From positions 3,814,648-3,878,647 of the forward strand of contig NZ_CH902578.1 of the NCBI RefSeq assembly GCF_000152805.1: a stretch of 64,000 nt of DNA, read 5' to 3'. The notes under the pieces are model-generated. The model was not told where the DNA came from, did not search any database, and saw only the letters and a list, made by a program, of their open reading frames with translations. Below, one piece after another: positions 12,041 through 19,848 of the stretch (position 1 is its first letter; each line of letters begins with the position of its first letter). The position numbers and the translations under genes were made by a program. This DNA comes from Maritimibacter alkaliphilus HTCC2654. Its GTDB lineage: Bacteria; Pseudomonadota; Alphaproteobacteria; Rhodobacterales; Rhodobacteraceae.

Positions 12041-12984
12041 TGGGTTTCCCGCGCCCTTCGACCGGATCGGTGACCGAGGATACCGGAGTCGTCGGTGGCA
12101 ACCTCGTTGCGAACGGGGACATCAATTACCTCGCGGGCAGCGATGCGGGGGCGTGGACGCCCGGCACCCTGACCGGCAGCTACGGCACGCTCGTCATCAA
12201 TTCGGACGGTGTCTGGACCTACACCGCCGACAATTCGCAGCCCGCCATTCAGGCCCTCGATAGCGGCGACACGCTGACCGAGGTGTTCAACGTCACCTCC
12301 ACCGGCGGCAATTCGACCGTCACGATCACGATCAACGGTCTGGACGAGCCGCCCTGTTTCACGCGCGGCACTCTGATCGACACGCCCCACGGGCCGCGCC
12401 CCGTCGAGGAACTGCGGGCAGGGGACGAGGTTCTGACGGTCGACATGGGGGTGCAGCGCATCCTCTGGGCCGGGTCCAAGCGGATCGACCTGACCGGGGC
12501 CGCCTCCGACGCACGGTTGCGCCCGATCCGTGTGACCGCCGGGTCCATCGCGCCGGGTGTGCCCGAACGCGACCTGCTGGTGTCGCCGATGCACCGCATC
12601 CTGATCGACGGGCCGGAGGCGCAGCTTTACTTCGGCCAGTCCGAGGTTCTGGCAGCGGCCAAGCACCTTGTGAACGGCGACACGATCTACGTCGATCCGC
12701 AGGACGAGGTCGAATACATCCACCTGTTGTTCGCGCGGCACCAGATCCTGACCTCGGAAGGGCTGGTGAGCGAAAGCTTCTATCCCGGCGGTGTCGGATT
12801 GTCGGCCTTCGACATCGAGGCGCGCGAAGAGGTGCTGTCGCTGTTTCCCGAGTTGCGGACCCTTTCGGGCAGCTACGGAAAGACCGCGCGCGACGTGCTC
12901 AAGCGGCATGAGGCCGATCTTCTGGGCCGCTGTCTGGTGCCGCAGCCGATCCTGCATCCCGTCCTCAGCCCGCGCGCGGCCTGA
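12040..12984 (+). CDS. VCBS repeat plus Hint_2 domain protein
   Basis: 314 residues. Residues 9-103 form one VCBS/cadherin-like repeat (VTEDTGVVGGNLVANGDINYL near the start, GVWTYTADN in the middle). The Hint (hedgehog/intein) domain starts at Cys106 in CFTRGTLIDTPHGPRPVEEL and contains GDEVLTVD, the block B-like LLVSPMHRIL, and a second HQIL segment. No signal peptide is present, consistent with type I-like export or cytoplasmic processing. A Hint Cys could drive self-cleavage from the VCBS part. It starts within the stop of the HlyC-type gene (TGATG). Confidence 0.88.
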   Translation: MGFPRPSTGSVTEDTGVVGGNLVANGDINYLAGSDAGAWTPGTLTGSYGTLVINSDGVWTYTADNSQPAIQALDSGDTLTEVFNVTSTGGNSTVTITINGLDEPPCFTRGTLIDTPHGPRPVEELRAGDEVLTVDMGVQRILWAGSKRIDLTGAASDARLRPIRVTAGSIAPGVPERDLLVSPMHRILIDGPEAQLYFGQSEVLAAAKHLVNGDTIYVDPQDEVEYIHLLFARHQILTSEGLVSESFYPGGVGLSAFDIEAREEVLSLFPELRTLSGSYGKTARDVLKRHEADLLGRCLVPQPILHPVLSPRAA

Positions 12985-13403
12985 AACCGAATCATCTCCC
13001 CCGATCTGGTGAGTGGTCCGACCCCCGGAAAGTCCCGTATTTTTCACATGACCCGATTGAAATGTGACCCGTTCGCCCCGTCTGGCGAACGGCCCGAGAG
13101 CGATCGTTTTCCCAACTCCAAAAGTTAAGGAACCATTACCACCTTAGGGAGAGTTTTATGAGAATTTTGTCGCTTAGGTTGTAGATTTTCATTGCGTCCC
13201 TCTCCTCCGGGTTGTTACCTTGATCTTGCAAGCAGCAGACCGGCTGTCGGCCTCGACGAACACCCACCCCACCCCTCGCTCCCTCGTCGGGGCCGGCAGT
13301 CAACTTTCAGTTTCCCTCCCAAGGCGGGTGCCTTTGCCCTTGCGAAGGCCCCGCCTTTTGTTCGATAAAACAGGCGTTCCGATAGCCAATCCGTGAGGCA
13401 GAC
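12985..13403. other. 419-bp non-coding region with hairpins
   Basis: No convincing coding frame. It holds a perfect 9-bp hairpin at 13069-13092 (CCGTTCGCC with GGCGAACGG), an inverted pair TCACAT/ATGTGA at 13044-13067, a TTAA-N7-TTAC sequence near 13125 that resembles a CtrA half-site, an AT-rich stretch at 13110-13200, and the terminator at 13321-13359. The layout would fit a long 3' untranslated region or a small RNA; see findings. Confidence 0.45.
13321..13359 (+). terminator. Strong terminator-like hairpin upstream of the NDUFS4 gene
   Basis: AAGGCGGG pairs with CCCGCCTT, and an inner GCCTT/AAGGC extends the stem; TTTT overlaps the right end. It lies 337 nt after the Hint stop and 45 nt before the next ATG. 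Confidence 0.7.
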
Positions 13404-13715
13404 ATGCGCGCCCGCATCTACAAACCCGCCCGCAACGCGATGACATCCGGTCAGGCCCGCACGAAGCAGTGGGTTCTGGATTTCGCACAGGACGAGGCGC
13501 GCGAGATCGACCCGCTGATGGGCTGGACGAGTTCGTCGGACACGCAAAGTCAGGTGCGCATCCGCTTCGCCACGAAAGAGGCGGCGGTGGAGTATGCCAA
13601 GGAAAAGGGCATCGACGCCGTGGTGATGGAACCGCACAAGCGCAAGGCCAACATCCGCCCCGGCGGCTATGGCGACAACTTCGCCACCAATCGTCGGCAG
13701 GTCTGGACGCACTGA
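13404..13715 (+). CDS. Complex I accessory subunit, NDUFS4 (AQDQ/18 kDa) family
   Basis: 103 residues. It matches the ETC_C1_NDUFS4 family: [18 protein letters not shown] at the start, WVLDFAQ, the core [17 protein letters not shown], then [16 protein letters not shown] and the end [16 protein letters not shown], close to the mitochondrial NDUFS4 C-terminus. It stabilises the NADH-dehydrogenase module of complex I in alphaproteobacteria and mitochondria. It is encoded away from the nuo operon, as is usual. Confidence 0.93.
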   Translation: MRARIYKPARNAMTSGQARTKQWVLDFAQDEAREIDPLMGWTSSSDTQSQVRIRFATKEAAVEYAKEKGIDAVVMEPHKRKANIRPGGYGDNFATNRRQVWTH

Positions 13716-13782
13716 GCGCGGACAGCTCCGGGCAAGGCAGGGCGGCCGGTTCGGTCGCCCGTTTCATTTTCGGGATCACCAC

Positions 13783-14706
13783 ATGACCATCACGCACCTC
13801 GTCACCCATTCGGGCGGCTTCCATGCCGATGAACTTCTGGCTTCCGTCGTGCTGACACGCCTGTTTCCCGAGGCGGCACTGGTGCGTTCGCGCGATGCGG
13901 CTTGGATCACGCCGATGGCGGGCCGGATCATCTACGACGTCGGGCGCGCGTATGATGCCGAGGCGGGGATTTTCGACCACCACCAGCGCCCGGCGCCGCT
14001 GCGCCCGGACGGTCGGCCCTATTCCTCGTCCGGGCTGATCTGGGCGCGGTTCGGGGCCGACTATCTTGCCGCGCTCGGGGTGCCGGAGGCGGACCGCGCG
14101 GGTGTTTTCGCAGGCATGGACGAGGGTTTCGTTCTGCCCGTCGATCTCTTGGACAACGGGGCCATCGCGCCCTCGGTAGCCGGGCCGTTGGCCGGGCTGA
14201 CGCTTCCGGTCCTGCTCGAAAGCCTGAAACCCGCCTTCGACGACCGCTCGCCCGAGGCCGACGATGCGGCGTTCCATGCCGCGCTTCCCGTCGCGCGGGC
14301 CTTCGTCGAGGCCGAGGTCCGGCGGCTGGCCGCCAAGGCGCGGGCCGAGGGCATGGTGCTTGCCGCCATTGCTAAGGCGGGGGCGTCACGGGTGCTGGAG
14401 CTGCCGATGGGGATGCCGTTCCGTTCGGCCGTGGAAAAGGCGGGCGCGGATCACATGCTGTTCGTCATCCATCCGCGCGACGGCGACTGGGCCCTGAACA
14501 CGATCCGGGTGGGGGCGGACACGTTCGAAAGCCGCGCCGATCTGCCGGAAAGCTGGGCCGGGCTGACCGATGCGGCGCTCGAGGCGGCCTGTGGCGTGCC
14601 GGGCGCGAAATTCTGCCACAACGCACGCTTCATCGCGGTGGCCGAGACGCGCGACGCGGTGCTCGCGATGGCCGCGATCGCGGTGGCCGAAGCGACGCGG
14701 GCCTAG
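13783..14706 (+). CDS. MYG1-family (UPF0160) DHH-like phosphoesterase
   Basis: 307 residues. The N-terminus has THSGGFHADELLASVVL and later FDHHQRPAP, the metal-binding HxD and DHH motifs of the DHH/MYG1 superfamily. The C-terminal region includes LELPMGMPFRSAV and the end GVPGAKFCHNARFIAVAETRDAVLAMA, typical of the family. Eukaryotic MYG1 is a 3'-5' RNA exonuclease; bacterial roles are not established. The stop overlaps that of the convergent hydrolase gene by 4 bp. Confidence 0.9.
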   Translation: MTITHLVTHSGGFHADELLASVVLTRLFPEAALVRSRDAAWITPMAGRIIYDVGRAYDAEAGIFDHHQRPAPLRPDGRPYSSSGLIWARFGADYLAALGVPEADRAGVFAGMDEGFVLPVDLLDNGAIAPSVAGPLAGLTLPVLLESLKPAFDDRSPEADDAAFHAALPVARAFVEAEVRRLAAKARAEGMVLAAIAKAGASRVLELPMGMPFRSAVEKAGADHMLFVIHPRDGDWALNTIRVGADTFESRADLPESWAGLTDAALEAACGVPGAKFCHNARFIAVAETRDAVLAMAAIAVAEATRA

Positions 14707-15461
14707 ATTTCGAAGAACGCGCGCACCGCGGCTTCGAACTCGCGCGGCTTTTCGGCGTGGAGCCAATGGCCCGCACCGGGGATCTTGGCCTGTCTGGCTT
14801 CGGGAAACAGTGCCTTGATCCGTGCGCGATGCTCAGAACGCACGTAATCGCTGTCGGCCCCCGCAAGGAACAGCACCGGGCCGTCATAGGTGCCCGAGAC
14901 CTCGGGAAACCCGGTGATCTTCTTCATCTCGCGTTCCAGAACGTCGAGATTGAGCTTCCACGCCTTGCCCCGCACATCGAGCGACTGAAGCAGAAAGGCG
15001 CGCACCGATTTCTCTTCGACCGTGTCGGCCAGTGCCGCATCGGCATCCGACCGGGTGTCGAGCGCGTCAAGGTCGAGCGCCTGCATCGCCTCGATCAGGT
15101 GCGACTGGGTGTGCGCATAGGCGACCGGCGCGATGTCGGCCACGATTATCCGCGCGACCTTGTCCGGGTGGGCGAGAGCCAGCACCATCGACGCCTTGCC
15201 GCCCATCGAATGCCCGATCACCTGCGCCGTGCCGCCGATCTCGTCGATCACGCGGGCCAGATCATCGGCCATCGCGGGGTAATCCTGCGTCTCTTCGCGC
15301 GGGCTGTCGCCGTGGTTGCGCATGTCGACCGTCACCACGCGCCGGTCTTTGGCCAGACGCTTTGCGATCACGCCCCAGTTACGGCCCGAGCCGAACAGGC
15401 CGTGGACGATCAGGATCGGCGGGTGGGAGCTGTCCTCCCCGAATGTTTCCATCGCGAGCAT
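14703..15461 (-). CDS. Alpha/beta hydrolase (YbfF-like esterase)
   Basis: 252 residues. The oxyanion region LIVHGLFGSGRNWG, the nucleophile elbow GHSMGGKAS, the Asp strand LFLAGADSDYV and the catalytic His in IPGAGHWLHAEKP give a full triad. DMRNHGDSPRE is typical of YbfF-type acyl-CoA/ester hydrolases. The substrate is unknown. The ATG at 15461 follows GGGAAGAC; the longer upstream frame lacks homology-like content. Confidence 0.9.
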   Translation of the reverse strand: MLAMETFGEDSSHPPILIVHGLFGSGRNWGVIAKRLAKDRRVVTVDMRNHGDSPREETQDYPAMADDLARVIDEIGGTAQVIGHSMGGKASMVLALAHPDKVARIIVADIAPVAYAHTQSHLIEAMQALDLDALDTRSDADAALADTVEEKSVRAFLLQSLDVRGKAWKLNLDVLEREMKKITGFPEVSGTYDGPVLFLAGADSDYVRSEHRARIKALFPEARQAKIPGAGHWLHAEKPREFEAAVRAFFEI

Positions 15462-15531
15462 GTCTTCCCTTACCGCGCGGGCGTTGTGGCCGAAAGACCC
15501 TTCGCATAGTGTCGCGCGGAAAGGCGGGGAC

Positions 15532-15894
15532 ATGGACCTACACGAACGCGCAGAGCGGCTGGCAAAGCTGATGGAAGAGCGGCTCGACATCCGGGGCGAG
15601 GGGCTTGCGACCAAGACCCGCCGGGCCGGGCGGCGTATCCCGCGCTGGGTGCGCCGGGAACTCGACGTGCTGGTCGAGGCACTGGAGCGCGTCGATCACC
15701 CCAAGCTCGCCCAACAGGTCGATTACGCGCGGATCGAGACCGGGACCAGGCGCGCCGAGGGCTGGCTGGAAAATGTCGATGCCTGGGATCGGCGCAAGAG
15801 CGTTCTGATCCACTGGCTCGCAGGCAACGCGATGAACATCCTGATCGTCATCGCCATCGCGCTCGCCCTCATGGGATGGCGCGGCCTGATCTGA
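15532..15894 (+). CDS. Small protein with C-terminal membrane anchor
   Basis: 120 residues. The first 95 are charged and helical (HERAERLAKLMEERLDIRGE, then LDVLVEALERVDHPKLAQQ), and residues 98-117 form a single hydrophobic helix (NAMNILIVIAIALALMGWRG). The predicted topology is a cytoplasmic body with a tail anchor. It is read divergently from the hydrolase with 70 bp between starts and follows AAGGCGGGG. I do not recognise the function. Confidence 0.72.
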   Translation: MDLHERAERLAKLMEERLDIRGEGLATKTRRAGRRIPRWVRRELDVLVEALERVDHPKLAQQVDYARIETGTRRAEGWLENVDAWDRRKSVLIHWLAGNAMNILIVIAIALALMGWRGLI

Positions 15895-15902
15895 CGGTCC
15901 GT

Positions 15903-15955
15903 CTTCTCTGTTTTCCAAATACTTCGGGGTGCTCGAGGGGCTGGCCCCTCGATCC
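15903..15955 (-). repeat. Dispersed intergenic element, copy 1
   Basis: Read on the minus strand, a GAGGGG-CCAG-CCCCTC hairpin is followed by CCCCGAAGTATTTGGAAAA. The arrangement of hairpin, then GGA/GTATTT(C/G)GGA, then A-rich end recurs at 34959, 57245 and 63534. It follows the stop of the 120-residue membrane-anchored protein. Confidence 0.55.
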
Positions 15956-15986
15956 GCCGCGACCCGCCGGCGGCGGGGCGTGGCTG

Positions 15987-16015
15987 AAAATGCGCGGGCG
16001 GCCTTGGCCGCCCGC
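15987..16015 (-). terminator. Terminator of glyA
   Basis: A 22-bp perfect palindrome, GCGGGCGGCC joined to GGCCGCCCGC with TT or AA at the centre (15994-16015), is followed by TTTT on the minus strand, just after the glyA stop. Confidence 0.8.
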
Positions 16016-16024
16016 ACCGCTTGA

Positions 16025-17317
16025 TTACAGGTTCGGATAGATCGGGAAGGCGTCGCAGAGGGCGGCGACCTTGGCTTTCACCGTCGCTTCGACCTCGCCA
16101 TTCCCGTCCTCGCCATTGGCGGCGAGCCCGTCGACCACTTCCACGATCAGATCCGCGATCTGGCGGAACTCGTCCTCACCGAAGCCGCGGGTGGTGCCCG
16201 CCGGGGTGCCGAGACGAATGCCCGAGGTCACCATCGGTTTTTCGGGGTCGAACGGAATGCCGTTCTTGTTGCAGGTGATATGCGCGCGGCCCAGTGCCTT
16301 TTCGGTCGCGTTGCCCTTGACGCCCTTGGGGCGCAGGTCGACGAGCATCACGTGGGTGTCGGTGCCGCCCGTCACGATGTCCAGACCGCCCTTCATCAGT
16401 TGATCGGCCAGCGCCACCGCGTTGGCGCGCACGGCTTTCTGGTAGGTCTTGAACTCCGGCTGAAGCGCCTCGCCGAACGCCACGGCCTTGGCGGCGATCA
16501 CGTGCATCAGGGGGCCGCCCTGAATGCCGGGGAAAATGGCCGAGTTCACCTTCTTGGCGATCTCTTCGTCGTTGGTCAGGATCATCCCGCCGCGCGGCCC
16601 ACGCAGGGTTTTGTGGGTCGTGGTGGTTGCGACATCGGCATAGGGGAAGGGCGAGGGGTGCTCGCCCGCCGCCACGAGACCGGCGAAGTGGGCCATGTCG
16701 ACCATGAGGTAGGCGCCGACCATATCGGCGATCTCGCGGAACTTGGCGAAGTCGATCTGACGCGGAATGGCCGAACCGCCGGCGATGATGAGCTTGGGCT
16801 GGTGCTCTTTCGCCAGCGCCTCGATCTCGTCGTAGTCGATCAGGTTGTCCTGCTTGCGCACGCCGTACTGGATCGCGTTGAACCACTTGCCCGACTGGTT
16901 CGGCGGGGCGCCGTGGGTCAGGTGACCACCGGAGGCGAGGTTCATGCCGAGGATCGTGTCGCCCGGTTTGATGAGCGCGTTGAACGCGCCCTGGTTGGCC
17001 TGAGAGCCGGAATTCGGCTGGACGTTCGCGAAATCGCAGCCGAACAACTCGCAGGCCCGCTTGATCGCCAGGTCTTCGGCCACGTCGACGTATTGGCAGC
17101 CGCCGTAATACCGTTTGCCGGGGTAGCCCTCGGCATATTTGTTGGTCATCACGCTGCCCTGCGCTTCCATTACGGCGGCGGACACGATGTTCTCGGATGC
17201 GATCAGTTCGATCTCGTCGCGCTGGCGACCAAGCTCGCCTGTGATCGAGGCCCAGATCTCGGGGTCGCGGGAGGAAAGCGGCTCGGAAAAGAAGCCGGGG
17301 GAGCGGATGTCCTTCAT
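16025..17317 (-). CDS. glyA: Serine hydroxymethyltransferase
   Basis: 430 residues. The PLP enzyme interconverts serine and glycine while loading tetrahydrofolate with a one-carbon unit. Key features: [11 protein letters not shown] near the start, [44 protein letters not shown], and the PLP lysine in [14 protein letters not shown]. The C-terminus has [14 protein letters not shown]. The ATG at 17317 follows AAGGAGAC with 7-nt spacing; a nearer ATG is out of frame. The frame stays open well upstream, but nothing there is conserved. Confidence 0.98.
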   Translation of the reverse strand: MKDIRSPGFFSEPLSSRDPEIWASITGELGRQRDEIELIASENIVSAAVMEAQGSVMTNKYAEGYPGKRYYGGCQYVDVAEDLAIKRACELFGCDFANVQPNSGSQANQGAFNALIKPGDTILGMNLASGGHLTHGAPPNQSGKWFNAIQYGVRKQDNLIDYDEIEALAKEHQPKLIIAGGSAIPRQIDFAKFREIADMVGAYLMVDMAHFAGLVAAGEHPSPFPYADVATTTTHKTLRGPRGGMILTNDEEIAKKVNSAIFPGIQGGPLMHVIAAKAVAFGEALQPEFKTYQKAVRANAVALADQLMKGGLDIVTGGTDTHVMLVDLRPKGVKGNATEKALGRAHITCNKNGIPFDPEKPMVTSGIRLGTPAGTTRGFGEDEFRQIADLIVEVVDGLAANGEDGNGEVEATVKAKVAALCDAFPIYPNL

Positions 17318-17497
17318 GGCATGTCTCCTTGGGACTGTCATCTGCCGGTCACATACGTCGATTCCGGACATGCGGAAAGGTCTCGGGCGACATGAAGGGT
17401 CAAATTCGCGGCAAATCTGGCGCTGACCGGAAACTTGTGTTTCTTTCGGAAGCAAAGCGGCACCCGAGGAAACGGGCCGGGACAGGAAGGGCAGGAG

Positions 17498-18259
17498 ATG
17501 GGACCGAAACTCGCCTTTACGGCATCGGACGGGCCGAGTGCGCAAAAGGCGCTCGCCGATCTGTCCTCGCGCTACGGCAACGCCGCGCCTGCCGAGGCCG
17601 ATGTGATCGTCGCGCTGGGCGGTGACGGGTTCATGCTCCACACCTTGCATACGACGCAGGAACTGGACGTGCCGGTCTATGGCATGAACCGGGGAACGGT
17701 CGGCTTCCTGATGAATGAATTCGCGCTCGAAGGGCTGGAAGAGCGGCTGGGGGATGCCGAGCTGGAGGTTATAAACCCCCTCAGGATGCGCGCGACCACG
17801 ACGGCGGGTGAGGTGGTCGAGAAGCTCGCCATCAACGAGGTGTCGATGCTGCGTGCCGGGCCGCAGGCGGCGAAGATCGCGATTTCGGTCGATGGGCGGC
17901 AGCGGCTGGCGGAACTGGTCTGCGACGGGTGCCTGATCGCGACGCCCGCCGGATCGACCGCTTACAATTACTCCGCGCACGGCCCGATCCTGCCGATCGG
18001 GGCGGACGTTCTGGCGCTGACCGCCATCGCGGCGTTCCGGCCCCGACGCTGGCGCGGGGCGCTCTTGCCCAAGGATGCGGCGGTGCGCTTCGACGTGATC
18101 GACCCCGAGAAGCGCCCGGTCATGGCGGATGCCGACAGCCGGACCGCCGGGGTGGTCACCTCGGTCGAGGTGACGAGCGCCTCGGACATCCGTCACAAGG
18201 TACTGTTCGATCCCGGTCACGGCCTTGAAGAACGGCTGATCCGCGAACAGTTCGTCTGA
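17498..18259 (+). CDS. nadK: NAD kinase
   Basis: 253 residues. It phosphorylates NAD to NADP. The catalytic GGDG motif is in [14 protein letters not shown], the NE motif in [10 protein letters not shown], and the ATP/NAD-binding part in [22 protein letters not shown]. The length fits short proteobacterial NAD kinases. The ATG at 17498 follows GGAAGGGCAGGAG. It is read divergently from glyA with 180 bp between starts, and convergently with the regulator gene (3-bp gap). Confidence 0.96.
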   Translation: MGPKLAFTASDGPSAQKALADLSSRYGNAAPAEADVIVALGGDGFMLHTLHTTQELDVPVYGMNRGTVGFLMNEFALEGLEERLGDAELEVINPLRMRATTTAGEVVEKLAINEVSMLRAGPQAAKIAISVDGRQRLAELVCDGCLIATPAGSTAYNYSAHGPILPIGADVLALTAIAAFRPRRWRGALLPKDAAVRFDVIDPEKRPVMADADSRTAGVVTSVEVTSASDIRHKVLFDPGHGLEERLIREQFV

Positions 18260-18262
18260 GGC

Positions 18263-19669
18263 TCAGGTCGGGTTCGTCCAGCTTTCGCGCTTGCGGTAGA
18301 TCGTCGAGGGCGACACGTCGAGCACCTTCGCCGCGCGGGGGACCGAACCGCCCTCGGCGGCGATCGTCGCCTCGATCACCGCGCGTTCCACGTCCGCCAG
18401 CCGCTTGCCGACGAGCGAGCCCAGACCGTTGATCGCGGGCACGTCGCTGGCGCGGCCCGGCACACGGCGGGTGTTGCCGACATGGTGCCAGATCAGTTCC
18501 TGCGGCAGGTCGCGCCGCCCGATCACATCGCCCGCCGTCAGCAGAACGCCGCGCAGGGTCGAGACCAGCTCGCTCAGGTTGCCGGGCCAGGGATAGGTCG
18601 ACAGGACCGCCATCGCCTCGCCATCCACGCGGGGGGGCGTGCGGCCGAGTTCGCCGGAAATCTCGTCGATCTTGGCCATCAGGACGCGCCCCAGATCGCC
18701 CTCGCGTTGCCGCAGCGGGGGGAGTGGGAAGGTGATGACGTTGAGGCTGTAGAGCAGATCCTCGCGCAGCCGGTTCTCGGCCAGTGCCTGCGTCGGTGAT
18801 CGGGTGAGCGTGACGATGACGCGCACGTCATGGGTGCGTTCGTCGGCATCGCGCGACACGATGGGAAGGAGCCGTCCCTGAAGGCCGCGGTCGAGTTCGT
18901 CCAGCCGGTCTACGATCAGCGTGCCGCCTTTCGCCCGGTTGAGCGCGCCGGTGCTGCCGCGCGCGAACATCGCCTCGACGAACTGGCCGCCGTCGAGCGC
19001 GGAGCAGTTGACCGTGATGCAGGGGCCCTCGGCGCGATGGGAGCCGGCGTGGATCGCCTGTGCGAAACGGGTCTTTCCCGTGCCCACCTCGCCGTGGATC
19101 AGGACCGGATCGCAGGCCTTGGCGACCGCTTCGATCTTGCGAAACAGACGGCGCATATCGGGGCTGTTTCCGATCAGCCCGTGCGGCGGCGTCACCGTCG
19201 CCTGAGCCTCGGGCGGGGCGGCGACCGTCGCAGGGGCCCTCGCCGGAACCGGGTCGGGCATCAGGTCTTCGGTCACGTCGAAGACGCGGTCGGACAGGCG
19301 CGGGTTCAGGGCCGCGCGCACCGTTCGGGTGAGCCGGGCCGAGGAAAACGGGTGGAACAGGCAGTCGTCCGCACCGGCGCGCATGGCTTCCGCGGCATCG
19401 TTGATCTCTTCGTTTTCCGCGATCACCACGATCCCCGGCGCGTGTTGCGCCTTGCATTGGCCGAGATAGGGGATCAGCGACTGGTTCGACAGGCGAAGCG
19501 GAAGAACGACGAGTTCAGGCTTGTGTTCGATGCATTTGGACTGCGCCTCGTCCAGCGAATGGGCGCGCACCACCCTGCATCCGGCGCGTGCGAAAGCCTC
19601 CTCGCCAAAGAACATCGCGGATTCCGGTGTGCTCAGAACGAGGGCCAGAGCCAACGGCACCCGCCCCAT
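18263..19669 (-). CDS. Sigma-54-activator-like regulator with degenerate motifs
   Basis: 468 residues from ATG 19669 (a TTG at 19726 would add 19). Residues 5-120 are a receiver-like domain, but the usual phospho-Asp is Pro57 (LVVLPLRL). Residues 165-390 are an AAA+ domain with Walker A GEVGTGKT (193-200). The sigma-54-contacting GAFTGA loop is reduced to GSTGA (238-242) in a shortened segment, and Walker B reads GGTLIVDRLDEL with Arg where the catalytic Glu is expected. The C-terminus has a Fis-type HTH (VPRAAKVLDVSPSTIYRKR). It probably binds DNA, but classic sigma-54 activation is doubtful. Confidence 0.85.
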   Translation of the reverse strand: MGRVPLALALVLSTPESAMFFGEEAFARAGCRVVRAHSLDEAQSKCIEHKPELVVLPLRLSNQSLIPYLGQCKAQHAPGIVVIAENEEINDAAEAMRAGADDCLFHPFSSARLTRTVRAALNPRLSDRVFDVTEDLMPDPVPARAPATVAAPPEAQATVTPPHGLIGNSPDMRRLFRKIEAVAKACDPVLIHGEVGTGKTRFAQAIHAGSHRAEGPCITVNCSALDGGQFVEAMFARGSTGALNRAKGGTLIVDRLDELDRGLQGRLLPIVSRDADERTHDVRVIVTLTRSPTQALAENRLREDLLYSLNVITFPLPPLRQREGDLGRVLMAKIDEISGELGRTPPRVDGEAMAVLSTYPWPGNLSELVSTLRGVLLTAGDVIGRRDLPQELIWHHVGNTRRVPGRASDVPAINGLGSLVGKRLADVERAVIEATIAAEGGSVPRAAKVLDVSPSTIYRKRESWTNPT

Positions 19670-19848
19670 TGCCGACCGCGAAGGGTCGAGCGCATTATCT
19701 GCACTTTCTTCCAAAATCGCCCTCAAATCCGCGCGCTAAATATGCGAAATGCGTCGCGCCATATGCAATCTGGCAAGAATCCGCAGCGGAATCCACCCTA
19801 ACTAAGGCGTTAGGATGGTTAATATCGCGCTGTTTTTCCGTTGTTGGG

